Shown: positions 17,892 through 32,416 of the stretch, piece by piece | Layout: the number at the start of each line of letters is the position of its first letter | How positions within the stretch are numbered: the first letter of the stretch is position 1 | Source: Bordetella genomosp. 7 | GTDB lineage: Bacteria > Pseudomonadota > Gammaproteobacteria > Burkholderiales > Burkholderiaceae_B | Assembly (NCBI RefSeq): GCF_002261265.1 | Contig: NZ_NEVK01000003.1 | Coordinates: 186,001 to 250,000, forward strand | Direction of reading: 5' to 3' | DNA: 64,000 nucleotides | Made by a program: the position numbers and the translations under genes | The notes under the pieces: generated by a model | The model's input: only the letters and a program-made list of their open reading frames with translations | Told to the model about the DNA's origin: nothing | Databases searched by the model: none

Positions 17892-19120
17892 GGCGGGGCG
17901 GCCTCGGCGTCTTGGGGAGGATGGCGATTGGCCCAGCCGCCGGCGCTGAGCGCCAGGGCATAGGCCCAGAACAACGGCGCGATGCCAATGACCGCGCCCA
18001 GCGCGCCAAAGGCCAGCGGCAGCGAAACCTGCGAGGCGTTGATGAACGCCATGCGCAGGCCCACCGCTTCGGCGGCGCGGCCGGGCGGCGTGTATTGGTG
18101 CAGCAGCGACAACATACTCGGCTGGCTGCTGCCCAGCGCCAGCCCCAGTATAAAAGATAGCGTTACCAGGATGGCTACATCGGCGAAAAGCGGGTAAATG
18201 CAGAAATTTACCGCCGTCACCGCCATGCCCCCGCGCACCAGCGACCAGGCCCGCACGCGGTGCTGGATAAAGGGCAGAAGCAGGCGGATAACGAAAGTTC
18301 CCACCGCAAACGATGCCAGAATGGCGCCGATAGTGGTGGCCGACAGGCCGACGGCCACGCCGTACAGCGGCACCACAAACAAATGGGTATCCCAGGCGCC
18401 GGAAAATATGGTGTTGACCACCATGATGCGCCGCAGGGGCGGCACCTTGAGCAACTCAATGACCGGCCGGCGCTGCACCGGGCGCGCAGGAGGCGCCATG
18501 GTCTGGTCCATGGCGCGCAGGGCGGGCAAGAGCCGCCGCACGCCGGCCAGGGCAATCAGCGGAGCCAGGGCAAGCAAGCCGAACGCCGGGCGCGAGCCCA
18601 GGTGGTCGATGGCCAGGCCGGCCAGCAAGGGGCCGCTGAAGCCGGAGCAGGCCAGCGCCAGCGACAACCATGAGAAATTGCGCAGCCGACGCTGCGGTTC
18701 GGCATGACCCAGCAGATCCTGGGTGGCTACCTGGTGCAGCATGAAGCCCACGCCAATGCCGCATGCCGCCAGCATCAACGCCCATTGCGTATGAAATGCA
18801 AACGGCAGCGCGGTGCCTGTCACCACCAGGGCATTGCCGAGCACCACGGGCCGGCGCACGCCCACCTGGTCGATCCACTGGCCGGCGCGCACCGACATCA
18901 GCATCGGAATGAAGGCAAACACCGCGACCAGCGCGCCCACCATGAAGGTCGACAGGCCCAATTGCAGCGCAGTAAGGGACACCGTGATCCGCCCGCCGGT
19001 CAGCGCGATGTGGTTCAGCATCGCGACCACGCACAACATGCCCGCGGCGGGGAATTCCGTCGCGGAAGAGGGGGGCGAGGGGGAAGACGAGGTAGCGGAC
19101 ACGGCGTTAACTACAGCCAT
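17888..19120 (-). CDS. MFS transporter
   Basis: Twelve-helix-type carrier of about 410 residues. The N-terminal half carries GQWIDQVGVRRPVVLGNALV, matching the MFS loop 2-3 signature region, and GIGVGFMLHQVATQDLLG in a later helix. Further hydrophobic segments end at SAGGWANRHPP. The proposed start at 19120 (MAVVNAVSAT) is followed by a serine/proline-rich cytoplasmic tail before the first helix; upstream in-frame codons encode non-membrane, unconserved sequence. It is translationally coupled to the downstream ChaC-like gene. The 238-base region to tcdA is divergent and must hold both promoters. Substrate unknown. Confidence 0.83.
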   Translation of the reverse strand: MAVVNAVSATSSSPSPPSSATEFPAAGMLCVVAMLNHIALTGGRITVSLTALQLGLSTFMVGALVAVFAFIPMLMSVRAGQWIDQVGVRRPVVLGNALVVTGTALPFAFHTQWALMLAACGIGVGFMLHQVATQDLLGHAEPQRRLRNFSWLSLALACSGFSGPLLAGLAIDHLGSRPAFGLLALAPLIALAGVRRLLPALRAMDQTMAPPARPVQRRPVIELLKVPPLRRIMVVNTIFSGAWDTHLFVVPLYGVAVGLSATTIGAILASFAVGTFVIRLLLPFIQHRVRAWSLVRGGMAVTAVNFCIYPLFADVAILVTLSFILGLALGSSQPSMLSLLHQYTPPGRAAEAVGLRMAFINASQVSLPLAFGALGAVIGIAPLFWAYALALSAGGWANRHPPQDAEAAPP

Positions 19121-19358
19121 TCTGTGCCTAACTTGCAGCAGTGTCGAGCCGCCCGTCTTTGCGGCGCGCAGCTGTCCTGGCCGGGTCCGGATTGCCGATT
19201 GGAGGCGATTTATACGCAAGTGCGCGAACTTGCGGGCCAGAATGCGTATGTTGCGCGAAAGATCAGGCATAAAACATGTTGCATCAATAATTGACATGTC
19301 GCCTTTCCGCAACGAGGCCGGCGCCAGCTTGCGCCGCGCGCGTGGGAAAATACCGGGC

Positions 19359-20237
19359 ATGACTGCCCACGCGCCGCCCGCTACCTCGTTTACCGCCTCC
19401 GACTCTGCATGCGAGGTCGACGCCGATCGCCGCTTTGGGGGGCTGGCCCGGCTTTATGGCCCGGACGCCCCGGCGCGCCTGCGCGACGCGCATGTGGCGG
19501 TGGCAGGGCTGGGTGGCGTGGGTTCCTGGGCCGCCGAGGCTTTGGCACGGTGCGGCGTGGGCGCCCTGACGCTGGTCGACCTGGACCATATCGCCGAATC
19601 GAACGTCAACCGGCAGGTACACGCGCTGACGTCCACCCTCGGGCAGTCCAAAGTCGAAGCCATGGCGCAGCGCATCCATGCCATCAACCCCGATTGTGTG
19701 CTGACCTGTGTCGACGATTTCGTCGAGCCGGCCAATATCGAGCAGGTGCTGCCGGGCTATTACACCGCGCTTGCCGATTGCACCGACCAGGCGGCTGCCA
19801 AGATCGCCATGGTGCTGCATGCCCGCCGCCGCGGCGTACCGCTGTTGCTGTGCGGGGGCGCGGGCGGCAAGACCGATCCGCTGGCGTTGCGCGCGGGAGA
19901 TTTATCGCAGGCGGTAAACGACGCGTTGCTGGCCAAGCTGCGCAATATGCTACGCCGCCAGCATGGGTTCCCGAAAGCCAGCGACGCGCGCGGCAAACCG
20001 CTGAAGCGGGTGCCCCGCATGGGTGTGCGCGCGCTGTGGTTCGACCAGCCCGCCATTCTGCCCGCCGCGTGGGCGCGCCCGGACGAGGCGGGCGATGACC
20101 TGGGTCCGGTGGCGCAGCCGGCCGCGCCGCAGGGGCTGTCTTGCGCCGGGTATGGGTCGGTGGTCATGGTGACGGCGGCCATGGGCCTGGCCGTGGCCAA
20201 CGAGGCCGTGCGGCTGGCGCTGGCCCGGCCCGCCTGA
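19359..20237 (+). CDS. tcdA: tRNA threonylcarbamoyladenosine dehydratase
   Basis: E1-like ATP-dependent enzyme that cyclises t6A37 of ANN-decoding tRNAs to ct6A. The 292 residues include the adenylation P-loop AVAGLGGVGSWAAEALARCG, then LTLVDLDHIAESNVNRQVHA and KVEAMAQRIHAINPDC. TALADCTDQAAAKIAM and LLCGGAGGKTDPL follow, and the C-terminus has the TcdA-type GYGSVVMVTAAMGLAVANEA. The open frame extends far upstream, but ATG 19359 gives the family-sized protein. Cytoplasmic; no obvious operon partner. Convergent with the acyl-CoA ligase gene 52 bases away. Confidence 0.92.
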   Translation: MTAHAPPATSFTASDSACEVDADRRFGGLARLYGPDAPARLRDAHVAVAGLGGVGSWAAEALARCGVGALTLVDLDHIAESNVNRQVHALTSTLGQSKVEAMAQRIHAINPDCVLTCVDDFVEPANIEQVLPGYYTALADCTDQAAAKIAMVLHARRRGVPLLLCGGAGGKTDPLALRAGDLSQAVNDALLAKLRNMLRRQHGFPKASDARGKPLKRVPRMGVRALWFDQPAILPAAWARPDEAGDDLGPVAQPAAPQGLSCAGYGSVVMVTAAMGLAVANEAVRLALARPA

Positions 20238-20289
20238 TCGGCGCGAGCGCCCGACCGGGGCGCGCGCCGAGGCCGGGCAGGGGGCACGG

Positions 20290-21915
20290 TCAGCCGGCAG
20301 GGTCCGCCTCGGCAAGCAACCGTGATGCCATCTCGCGCAGTTTGTTTTTCTGTATCTTGGCCGAGTTGGCGCTTTCCACTACCGGAAACGCGGGCAGCAC
20401 ATGAAAGCCGGCCGGCACCTTGAAGCCCGCCAGCGCGCGGCGGCAGGCGGCCTGCCAGGCGGGCACATCGGCTTGCGCGCCGTCGCGCAACAATACGAAT
20501 GCGTACGGCACAGTCTTGCCGTGTTGCGTCACGCCCACCACCTGGCAGGCTTGCACGCCGGCCTGGCCCTCGACGACCTGTTCGATTTCCGCCGGGTTCA
20601 CCAGGAAGCCCGCCAGCCGCAGCGAATCGCCCAGGCGGGCCTGGAACACAAACTGCCGCGGGCTCAGCGTGTATCCCAGGTCGCCCGTCTTGAAGTAGCC
20701 GTCGTCGGTCAGTGCCGCCGCCGTGGCCTGGGGGTCGTCCAGATAGCCGCGCATGAGGCCGGGCGAGCGGATCTGTAGTTCGCCAGACACGCCATGGGGC
20801 AGCGGCTCGCTGCTGCCCGGGTGGCAGGCGCGCACGCGCGCGTCGGAATAGGCCAGCGTGCCGCCGGGCAGATGGCGTACGGACATATCGCCCTGCGACG
20901 CGTCCAGGGGCTGCGCGGCTGCCAGCGCGTTGAGTTCACTGGACCCGTACAGGCCTGTGATCGGCACGCCGTATTCTTCGGCCAGCTGCAGCAGGTTGGC
21001 GGCCTGCGGCGCGAAACTGGCGAAACCTACCTGCCGCAGCGTGGCAAAGTCGCCCGGCCCGCCTGCGAGGAACAGCTGTACCAGCGCCTCGTTGTTGGCG
21101 TACACGTGGGTAATGCGATGCTCACGTATGGCGCGCACGGTGCGTGCGGTGTCGTATACCGGGTCGCACACCACGGGCACGCCCCGCGCCAGCGCCGCCA
21201 CGAACATGGCGAAGCCGAATGCGCCGCAAAAGGGCGCTGCGGCCAGCACGCATGCGCTGTCGTCGTAGCCGTGGGCGAGGGCAACGGCGTCGCCATGGCG
21301 CAGCAATGTGCGCTGGTCATGCAGCACGAACTTGGGAAGAGAGGTCGTGCCCGATGTGGTGAAGCACAGCACGCCGGCGTCGTCATCGACGGCCGGCGGC
21401 GGGGCGGCCGCGGTATGCGCAAGCTCGTTCCAGCGCAGTGCCGGCCGTCCGCGCACGGCGTGCGGCAATATGGCGCCTTCGTCGAGCGCCACGACGCCTT
21501 GCAGCGCGTGCAGGGCCTCGGCAGGCACGTCATCGAGTATGGCATTGAAGTCAATGCCCTTGAATCCGGGCCAGTACACCAGCCACTGCGCACGGCCGCG
21601 CCCCAGAATGTCGCCCACCTCGGTTGCGCGAAACCGTGTGTTCACGGCCAGCACCAGCGCACCCAGCCGCGCGCACGCCAGGAATGCCACCACCCATTCG
21701 GCGCAATTGGGCAGCCACAAGGCGACGCGGCTGCCGGGCCGCACGCCTGCCAGCGCCAGGCCTGCGGCCATCCGATCCACGGCGGCCGACAGCGCGGCGA
21801 AGCGCAGCGGGCGGTCCCGGTCGTACAACGCCACAGCGTCGGGGCTGCGCCGCGCCAGCCCGGCCAGGCGAGCGGCAAACCCGTGCGCGGGGGCAGGTAT
21901 TGTGGATGCGGACAT
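20290..21915 (-). CDS. acyl-CoA synthetase / AMP-dependent ligase
   Basis: Adenylate-forming enzyme predicted to activate a carboxylic acid to its acyl-CoA. The 541 residues carry the core motifs in order: phosphate-binding loop FTTSGTTSLPKFVLH, adenine-site region GLYGSSELNAL, hinge region GYFKTGDLGYT, and the C-terminal lysine region FKVPAGFHVLP. FLVNPAEIEQVVEGQAGVQA is the usual C-terminal domain segment. The start at 21915 (MSASTIPAP) is chosen because sequence upstream is not conserved-looking. It is divergent from an SDR gene with 155 bases between, and the pair may form one pathway. Substrate not predictable. Confidence 0.9.
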   Translation of the reverse strand: MSASTIPAPAHGFAARLAGLARRSPDAVALYDRDRPLRFAALSAAVDRMAAGLALAGVRPGSRVALWLPNCAEWVVAFLACARLGALVLAVNTRFRATEVGDILGRGRAQWLVYWPGFKGIDFNAILDDVPAEALHALQGVVALDEGAILPHAVRGRPALRWNELAHTAAAPPPAVDDDAGVLCFTTSGTTSLPKFVLHDQRTLLRHGDAVALAHGYDDSACVLAAAPFCGAFGFAMFVAALARGVPVVCDPVYDTARTVRAIREHRITHVYANNEALVQLFLAGGPGDFATLRQVGFASFAPQAANLLQLAEEYGVPITGLYGSSELNALAAAQPLDASQGDMSVRHLPGGTLAYSDARVRACHPGSSEPLPHGVSGELQIRSPGLMRGYLDDPQATAAALTDDGYFKTGDLGYTLSPRQFVFQARLGDSLRLAGFLVNPAEIEQVVEGQAGVQACQVVGVTQHGKTVPYAFVLLRDGAQADVPAWQAACRRALAGFKVPAGFHVLPAFPVVESANSAKIQKNKLREMASRLLAEADPAG

Positions 21916-21935
21916 TGTTGTGGTTATATGGCCAA

Positions 21936-21953
21936 AGTACGTATTCAGGTACT
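21936..21953. promoter_or_regulatory. possible operator dyad between divergent genes
   Basis: AGTAC-N8-GTACT forms an inverted repeat in the AT-richer divergent region between the acyl-CoA ligase and SDR genes, about 20 bases upstream of the ligase start. The placement suits a regulator of both genes. The arms are only five bases, so chance occurrence is quite possible. Confidence 0.25.
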
Positions 21954-22070
21954 GTATGAAAAACCTATGGCCAAGACAACGGCAACGCCAAGCGTCCACT
22001 CGCTGCCCATGACCCGCGCAGGCGCGGGCACATGGCGCGGCTCGATCAGGCAGGGGAGCATCGTTACCCG

Positions 22071-22790
22071 ATGAGCGACGCAACTGTACTGATAACCGGC
22101 GCCAGCCGCGGCATCGGCCGGGCAATCGCCGCGCGCATGCTCGAAGACGGCTACCAGGTGGTGAATTTCAGCCGGGGCGCGCCAGCCGAGCTGCTGCCGG
22201 GCGAAACCTTCGTCTCGGTGGATCTATCCGATTCCGCGCAGACCAGCCGGGCCGTGGCCGACCTGGCCGCCGAACGGCAGGTGCTGCACTTGGTGAACAA
22301 CGCCGGCATGATCCAGGTGGCCGACATCGAACAAGTGTCCGAACAGGCCATGCGCGATACGCTGGCGGTCAACCTGATGGCGCCCTTGCTGTTGCTGCAG
22401 GGCTTGCTGCCGGCCATGCGCAGCAAGGGATACGGACGCGTGGTCAATGTGGGCAGCCGGGCCGCGCTGGGCAAGCCCGGCCGCACGGCCTATGGGGCGA
22501 GCAAGGCGGGCCTGGTCGGCATGACTCGCACCTGGGCGCTGGAACTGGCGGCCTCGAGCATTACGGTCAATGCCGTAGCGCCGGGGCCGGTGGCCACCGA
22601 ATTATTCAACCAGTCCAACCCCCCGGATCATCCGCGCACGCGCGAACTGGCGGCGTCGATACCGGCCGGCCGCATCGGCCACCCCGCCGACGTCGCCCAT
22701 GCCGTGGCCATGCTGCTCGACGCACGCGCCGGTTTCATCACCGGCCAGACGCTTTACGTATGCGGCGGCCTGACGGTCGGCGCCGCGTAG
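22071..22790 (+). CDS. SDR-family oxidoreductase (FabG-like)
   Basis: NAD(P)-dependent short-chain dehydrogenase of 239 residues. The cofactor loop is TVLITGASRGIGRAIAARML. LVNNAGM is the structural motif, NVGSRAALGKPGRTAYGASK contains the catalytic Ser, Tyr and Lys, and SSITVNAVAPGPVATELF is the cofactor-loop region. ATG 22071 fits family alignment; AGGGGAG at 22052-22058 is twelve bases away, and an in-frame ATG at 22032 is possible. It probably works with the divergent acyl-CoA ligase, for instance reducing a 3-oxoacyl or oxidising a hydroxyacyl product (inference). It ends just before the first repeat cluster. Confidence 0.88.
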   Translation: MSDATVLITGASRGIGRAIAARMLEDGYQVVNFSRGAPAELLPGETFVSVDLSDSAQTSRAVADLAAERQVLHLVNNAGMIQVADIEQVSEQAMRDTLAVNLMAPLLLLQGLLPAMRSKGYGRVVNVGSRAALGKPGRTAYGASKAGLVGMTRTWALELAASSITVNAVAPGPVATELFNQSNPPDHPRTRELAASIPAGRIGHPADVAHAVAMLLDARAGFITGQTLYVCGGLTVGAA

Positions 22791-22860
22791 CCTGACGCAG
22801 GGTCAGGGATACATCGCGGGCGCATCGGGTATCAGACACCCACCGCGCATTACCGCATCT

Positions 22861-23070
22861 GGTGTCTGACTCCCGAAGGGTGTCAGACACCTGTGGCGGC
22901 GACGGGGCCGACGCATCCCTACCGCTACGCGCCCGCTCGCTATCGCATCTGGGTCAGACACCCTCCGGGAGTCAGACACCTGTGGCGGCGACGGGGCCGA
23001 CGCATCCCTACCGTTACGTGCCCGCTCGTTATCGCATCAGGTGTCTGACTCCCGAAGGGTGTCAGACACC
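22861..23070. repeat. cluster of three 31-bp hairpin elements, 90-bp period (array 1)
   Basis: Elements lie at 22861-22891, 22951-22980 and 23040-23070. Outer copies have arms GGTGTCTGAC and GTCAGACACC around CCC-GAA-GGG with a T-T mismatch. The middle copy is in the opposite orientation, with a TCC loop and a damaged left arm (GGGTCAGAC). The two 59-base spacers (22892-22950 and 22981-23039) are nearly identical, differing at four places, so unit plus spacer was duplicated. CAGACACCCACCGCG at 22834-22848 matches sequence at the right end and is probably a remnant of another unit. The cluster fills the space between the convergent SDR and pabC-like genes. Confidence 0.9.
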
Positions 23071-23082
23071 CACCGCGAAGCG

Positions 23083-23715
23083 TCAGGCGCTGTGCAGGCT
23101 GACGTCGAACCAGCCGCGCAGGGCGTTGGACAGGCGCATGCCCTGCGCGGCGTGCAGGTCTTCCAGCGTGAGCACGCGTTCGCGCACGTCTGCGGTTTCC
23201 AGCAAACGGGCGCGCTGTACGCCGGGCAGGCAGCCGCTGGAAACCGGCGGCGTGTACCAGGCGCCGTCCAGCAGCAGGTACACATTGGTGCGGCTGCCTT
23301 CGCAGAGTTCGCCGCGCTGGTTCAGGAACAACAGGTCGAATACGGCGGGATGCCGGGCCAGCCAGGCGGCGGCATCGGCGTACCACGGGCGGTGCGTCGT
23401 TTTGTAGCGCAGCAGCGGTTCGTCGGCGTCCAGCACCTGATCGGACAGCATGACAAGCTGACCGGCAGGCAGCACCGGCAACGGGGCGGTCTGGATGTGG
23501 CGATGGCCGTGGCGGTCCAGCAGCAGGCGCAGCCGGTGCGGGCCCGGCGTGGCCAGCGACACGGCGGCGATGCGCAGGTCGCGCTCGATGGCCTGCGCAT
23601 CGTACGGATAGCCGAGAGCCTCGCAGCTGGCTCCCAGGCGCTGCAAGTGGCCTGCCAGCAAAGCGATCTCGCCATTGGCGTCGGCCAGCACGGTTTCAAT
23701 AAGTTCGGGCGTCAT
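23083..23715 (-). CDS. pabC: class IV aminotransferase, aminodeoxychorismate lyase-like
   Basis: PLP-dependent fold-type IV enzyme predicted to convert aminodeoxychorismate to 4-aminobenzoate and pyruvate for folate synthesis. It has 210 residues. ELIETVLADANGEIALLAGH at the start is typical of PabC and of PabB-PabC fusions. Lys105 in LLRYKTTHRPWY is the expected PLP lysine, and LCEGSRTNVYLL and PPVSSGCLPGVQRARLLE follow. The ATG at 23715 lies 28 bases after the pabB stop; the frame remains open into pabB but the family alignment begins here. At 210 residues it is shorter than free-standing PabC (about 270), resembling the PabC half of fusions. Substrate assignment relies on the pabB neighbour. 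Confidence 0.82.
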   Translation of the reverse strand: MTPELIETVLADANGEIALLAGHLQRLGASCEALGYPYDAQAIERDLRIAAVSLATPGPHRLRLLLDRHGHRHIQTAPLPVLPAGQLVMLSDQVLDADEPLLRYKTTHRPWYADAAAWLARHPAVFDLLFLNQRGELCEGSRTNVYLLLDGAWYTPPVSSGCLPGVQRARLLETADVRERVLTLEDLHAAQGMRLSNALRGWFDVSLHSA

Positions 23716-23743
23716 GGGCGCGGTCGCGAAGATCAGTCCGGGG

Positions 23744-24895
23744 TCAGTGCTGCCGTTGCATGGCGTGCTGCAGGATGCGGGCCTTCCACAGGCATTCCTG
23801 CCATTCCTGTCCTGGGTCGGAGTCGTGCACGATGCCTCCGCCCACACTGTAGATCCCGTGGCCGCGTTTATCCAGCACCAGCGTACGTATCGCCACGTTC
23901 AACGAAAAATCGCCATCCGGCGCCAGCCACCCGATTGCGCCGCAATACAGCCCGCGCGGGGCGATTTCCAGTTGCCGGATGCGGCGCATGGCGGCGACCT
24001 TGGGCGCCCCGGTAACCGACCCGCACGGAAACAGGGCCTGCGCCACGTCCGCCAGCGTGGCGCGCGGCGCCAGGGCGGTCACCGTAGAGGTCATGGTCCA
24101 TACGGTGGGGTAGCGTTCCAGCGAGAACAGCGACGGCACCTGCACGGACCCGGGCTCGGCCAGGCGGCCCAGGTCATTGCGCAACAGGTCCACGATCATC
24201 AGATTTTCTGCGCGATTCTTTGCGCTGGCCAGCAGCTCGTTGCCCAGACGCAGGTCTTCTGCCGGGTCGGGATGACGCGGCGCGGTGCCCTTCATGGGCC
24301 GCGTCGTCAGGCGCGCGCCGTCGCGCCGCACGAAGAGTTCGGGAGAAAATGACAGCACCGTGCGGTGCGCGTCTTCGATGTAGGCCGCATGCGCCACGGG
24401 CTGCGCGGTCGCAATGCGCTCGTACAGCAGGCGCGGGCTTCCCTGCACACGCACGTCCAGCGGCTGCGTGTAGTTCATCTGGTACAGCTCGCCGGCCTCG
24501 ATCAGCGTGCGGATATGTTCGATGTGCCGCAGATAGTCAGCTTGCGCCAGGCGATGGCTCACCGATTCGATCCCGGCCGCGTGCATGGCGTCCGAGCCGC
24601 TCCATGGCCGCTCGATGCACATGCGGCGGAACACCAGCGCGGCCAGTCGCGGCGCGTCGGCCCGCCGGTCGGCGGGAATGGGGCCGTCGGGCGGAGCCAG
24701 GGTGGTTTCCGGGGCCAGCCACTCGCCCAATTCGTAATCCAGCAGCAGGGCCACCCAGTGCCCGGCGCGGCGCGCGGCCTCGATGGCTTCCCAGGCCTGC
24801 GGCAGCTGGCTGGCTTGGGCGGCCTCGATGCGCTGCACCGGGTCGTACAGGCCCAGCGCGCGTCCGGCCAGCCGGTCTTCAAAACGGCATTGCAT
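23744..24895 (-). CDS. pabB: aminodeoxychorismate synthase component I
   Basis: Adds ammonia to chorismate to give 4-amino-4-deoxychorismate (folate branch). The 383-residue chorismate-binding enzyme has IRTLIEAGELYQMNYTQPL, SFSPELFVRRDG, RPMKGTAPRHPDPAED with the PabB-type PMKGT lysine, and NLMIVDLLRNDLGR. ERYPTVWTMTSTV, FPCGSVTGAPKVAAM and VGGGIVHDSDPGQEW complete the family signature. It precedes the pabC-like gene by 28 bases on the same strand. It follows the double-uvrA gene with a 67-base gap. A glutamine amidotransferase partner (pabA) is not in this window. Confidence 0.93.
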   Translation of the reverse strand: MQCRFEDRLAGRALGLYDPVQRIEAAQASQLPQAWEAIEAARRAGHWVALLLDYELGEWLAPETTLAPPDGPIPADRRADAPRLAALVFRRMCIERPWSGSDAMHAAGIESVSHRLAQADYLRHIEHIRTLIEAGELYQMNYTQPLDVRVQGSPRLLYERIATAQPVAHAAYIEDAHRTVLSFSPELFVRRDGARLTTRPMKGTAPRHPDPAEDLRLGNELLASAKNRAENLMIVDLLRNDLGRLAEPGSVQVPSLFSLERYPTVWTMTSTVTALAPRATLADVAQALFPCGSVTGAPKVAAMRRIRQLEIAPRGLYCGAIGWLAPDGDFSLNVAIRTLVLDKRGHGIYSVGGGIVHDSDPGQEWQECLWKARILQHAMQRQH

Positions 24896-24962
24896 GGATA
24901 TCAGTCGTGGTGATGAAGAAGCTCTCGCCGCGCCGGCTTGCCCGGCGCAACGCGAGCTTACC

Positions 24963-30749
<5,787 letters not shown>

Positions 30750-30894
30750 GACAGAGGGCGTTGCGTGGGGCGGGCAGATGGAGGTTCCCGAAGGCGACAG
30801 AATATCGCCGACCATATCTGTATATTTAACCAGTATCCGAAGATCTTAGAAAGTCACCGCCCTGGCTCGACAGTGTATGGCTGGGCAGGGATAA

Positions 30895-30931
30895 TGTCTG
30901 CATTATGAATTGAATGTCCGCATTATGGACA
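30895..30931 (+). promoter_or_regulatory. candidate IclR-type operator: paired TGTCnGCATTATG repeats
   Basis: TGTCTGCATTATG (30895-30907) and TGTCCGCATTATG (30915-30927) are direct repeats exactly 20 bases apart, two helical turns. The second copy is also a dyad, TGTCC-GCATTAT-GGACA (30915-30931), and overlaps the proposed regulator start codon at 30925. The position, period and dyad suit autoregulation by the IclR protein encoded just downstream. Confidence 0.5.
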
Positions 30932-31755
30932 AACCACTTTTATCTTCTTTCGCAATGCCCGTGCCCGGCGCGCCCGCCGTTGCCGGCACTGCGGCGTTCG
31001 GCAAGTTCATGCGCGTGCTGCAGCAGGTGGCCGACGCTGCGCAGCCGCCCGGCGTGGCCGAGCTGTCGGCGCATTGCGGGTATCCGCGCCCCACCGTGTA
31101 TCGCATCGTGGCCGGTCTGGCGGAACATGGCCTGGTCGCGGCGCGGCCCGACGGTACCTATGTGCTGGGTGCGCGGCTGTTCAGCCTGGCCAGCCGCAGC
31201 TGGTCGCGCTTCGATCTGCGCGAGGCGCTGGCGCCCGATCTCCAGGCCCTGCGCGACATCACCGGCCAGACTGTGCACTTGGCGGTGCCGTTGGGCGACG
31301 CGATGGTTTATGTCGAAAAGCTGGATGGCCCCGGCGCGGTGCGCATGGCGTCTCGCATAGGCGGGCAGTTGCCGCTGCACAGCAGCGCAGTCGGCAAGGC
31401 TTGCCTGGCCACGCTCGAACCGCCCGCGCTGGACGAGCGGCTGGCGCGCCTGCCGCTGCCCCGGCTGACGCCGGCCACCCTGGTGACCGCGCAGGCGTTG
31501 CAAACGGAACTGGCCCAGGTGCGCCGGCAGGGCTATGCGATCGATAATGAAGAAAACGAACCCGGCATTGTCTGCTACGGGGTGGCGCTATGCGATGCGG
31601 CCGGCCGCGCCGTGGCTGGCGTCAGCGTCAGCACCATGCCGTTTCTTGCACCCGCCGAGCCGGCGTCCTATATCGAACCCCTGCTGCGGCTGCGCGCCGC
31701 GGCGGCCGAGCGGCTGGCGGGCCTGCCGCCGCCTTTTGCCCATTCCTTTTCCTGA
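30925..31755 (+). CDS. IclR-family transcriptional regulator
   Basis: Predicted regulator of the downstream 2-keto-3-deoxygluconate genes. The 276-residue protein has an N-terminal winged helix at about 28-85 (FMRVLQQVADA, SAHCGYPRPTVYRIVAGLAE) and a C-terminal effector domain. Family motifs include RIGGQLPLHSSAVGKACLA, GYAIDNEENEPGIVCYGVA and AGVSVSTMPF. No good Shine-Dalgarno precedes ATG 30925; TTG 30910 or ATG 30955 are alternatives, or the transcript may be leaderless. The next gene, eda, begins 16 bases after the stop. The upstream double-uvrA gene is divergent. Confidence 0.88.
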   Translation: MDKPLLSSFAMPVPGAPAVAGTAAFGKFMRVLQQVADAAQPPGVAELSAHCGYPRPTVYRIVAGLAEHGLVAARPDGTYVLGARLFSLASRSWSRFDLREALAPDLQALRDITGQTVHLAVPLGDAMVYVEKLDGPGAVRMASRIGGQLPLHSSAVGKACLATLEPPALDERLARLPLPRLTPATLVTAQALQTELAQVRRQGYAIDNEENEPGIVCYGVALCDAAGRAVAGVSVSTMPFLAPAEPASYIEPLLRLRAAAAERLAGLPPPFAHSFS

Positions 31756-31771
31756 TCCTGGTGCGATACCC

Positions 31772-32416
31772 ATGAAACCTACCCCTGCCACCACCTCGCT
31801 GGAGCGCCTGACGACCGATCGCGTGGTGCCCGTTTTGCGCTATGCCGATGCGGCCACCGCAGGCTATGCGGCCGAGATCGCGGTGCAGGCCGGCTGCCGC
31901 ACCATTGAACTGACCTGGACCATACCCGCCGTCGCCGATCTGGTGCGCGCGTTGCGCGACGAACATGGCGACACGATAACGCTGGGCGTGGGCACCGTGC
32001 TCAATGAAAGGCAGGCTCGCGAAGCCCTGGTGGCGGGGGCCGACTTCCTGGTGGCGCCGGCGCTCGTCGCCGGCATCGCCGATATGGCGCATGCCGCGGG
32101 CGCGTTGTGCCTGCTGGGCGCCTTCACGCCCAGCGAAGTGCTCGCGGCACGCCAGGCCGGCGCCGACATCGTAAAAATCTTTCCTGCGGAAACCGGCGGG
32201 CCGCGCCACCTGGCTGCATTGAAATCGGTGTTTCCGGACACGGTGTTCTGCCCCACCGGCGGCGTCACGCAGCAGAACATGCATGAATATTTTGCCGCGG
32301 GCGCCGCTCTGGTCGGCATCGGCAGCAATCTTTACGACAAGGCCGCATTTGCCGCCCGCGACACCGCCGCGCTGGTGCAGCAGGTCCGGCAAACGCGGGA
32401 GGCCGCCCATGGCTGA
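31772..32416 (+). CDS. eda: 2-dehydro-3-deoxy-6-phosphogluconate (KDPG) aldolase
   Basis: Class I aldolase that splits KDPG into pyruvate and glyceraldehyde 3-phosphate. The 214 residues match Eda. VVPVLRYADAATAGY begins the barrel, CRTIELTWTIP contains the catalytic glutamate, and LGVGTVLNERQAREALVAGA and VAPALV follow. Lys135 in DIVKIFPAE is the Schiff-base lysine, and FCPTGGVTQQNMHEYFAAGA is the phosphate-site region. It overlaps the KDG kinase start by eight bases. Together with the kinase it converts 2-keto-3-deoxygluconate to central metabolites, probably from hexuronate or related sugar acids. Confidence 0.94.
   Translation: MKPTPATTSLERLTTDRVVPVLRYADAATAGYAAEIAVQAGCRTIELTWTIPAVADLVRALRDEHGDTITLGVGTVLNERQAREALVAGADFLVAPALVAGIADMAHAAGALCLLGAFTPSEVLAARQAGADIVKIFPAETGGPRHLAALKSVFPDTVFCPTGGVTQQNMHEYFAAGAALVGIGSNLYDKAAFAARDTAALVQQVRQTREAAHG

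Noticed and set aside
20238-20289. Terminator between tcdA and the acyl-CoA ligase gene
   Set aside because: The sequence is GC-rich with short dyads but no stable stem followed by T residues.
22861-23070. Ordinary rho-independent terminators at the hairpin elements
   Set aside because: No T tract follows either arm in any copy. They may still act on 3' ends by another mechanism.
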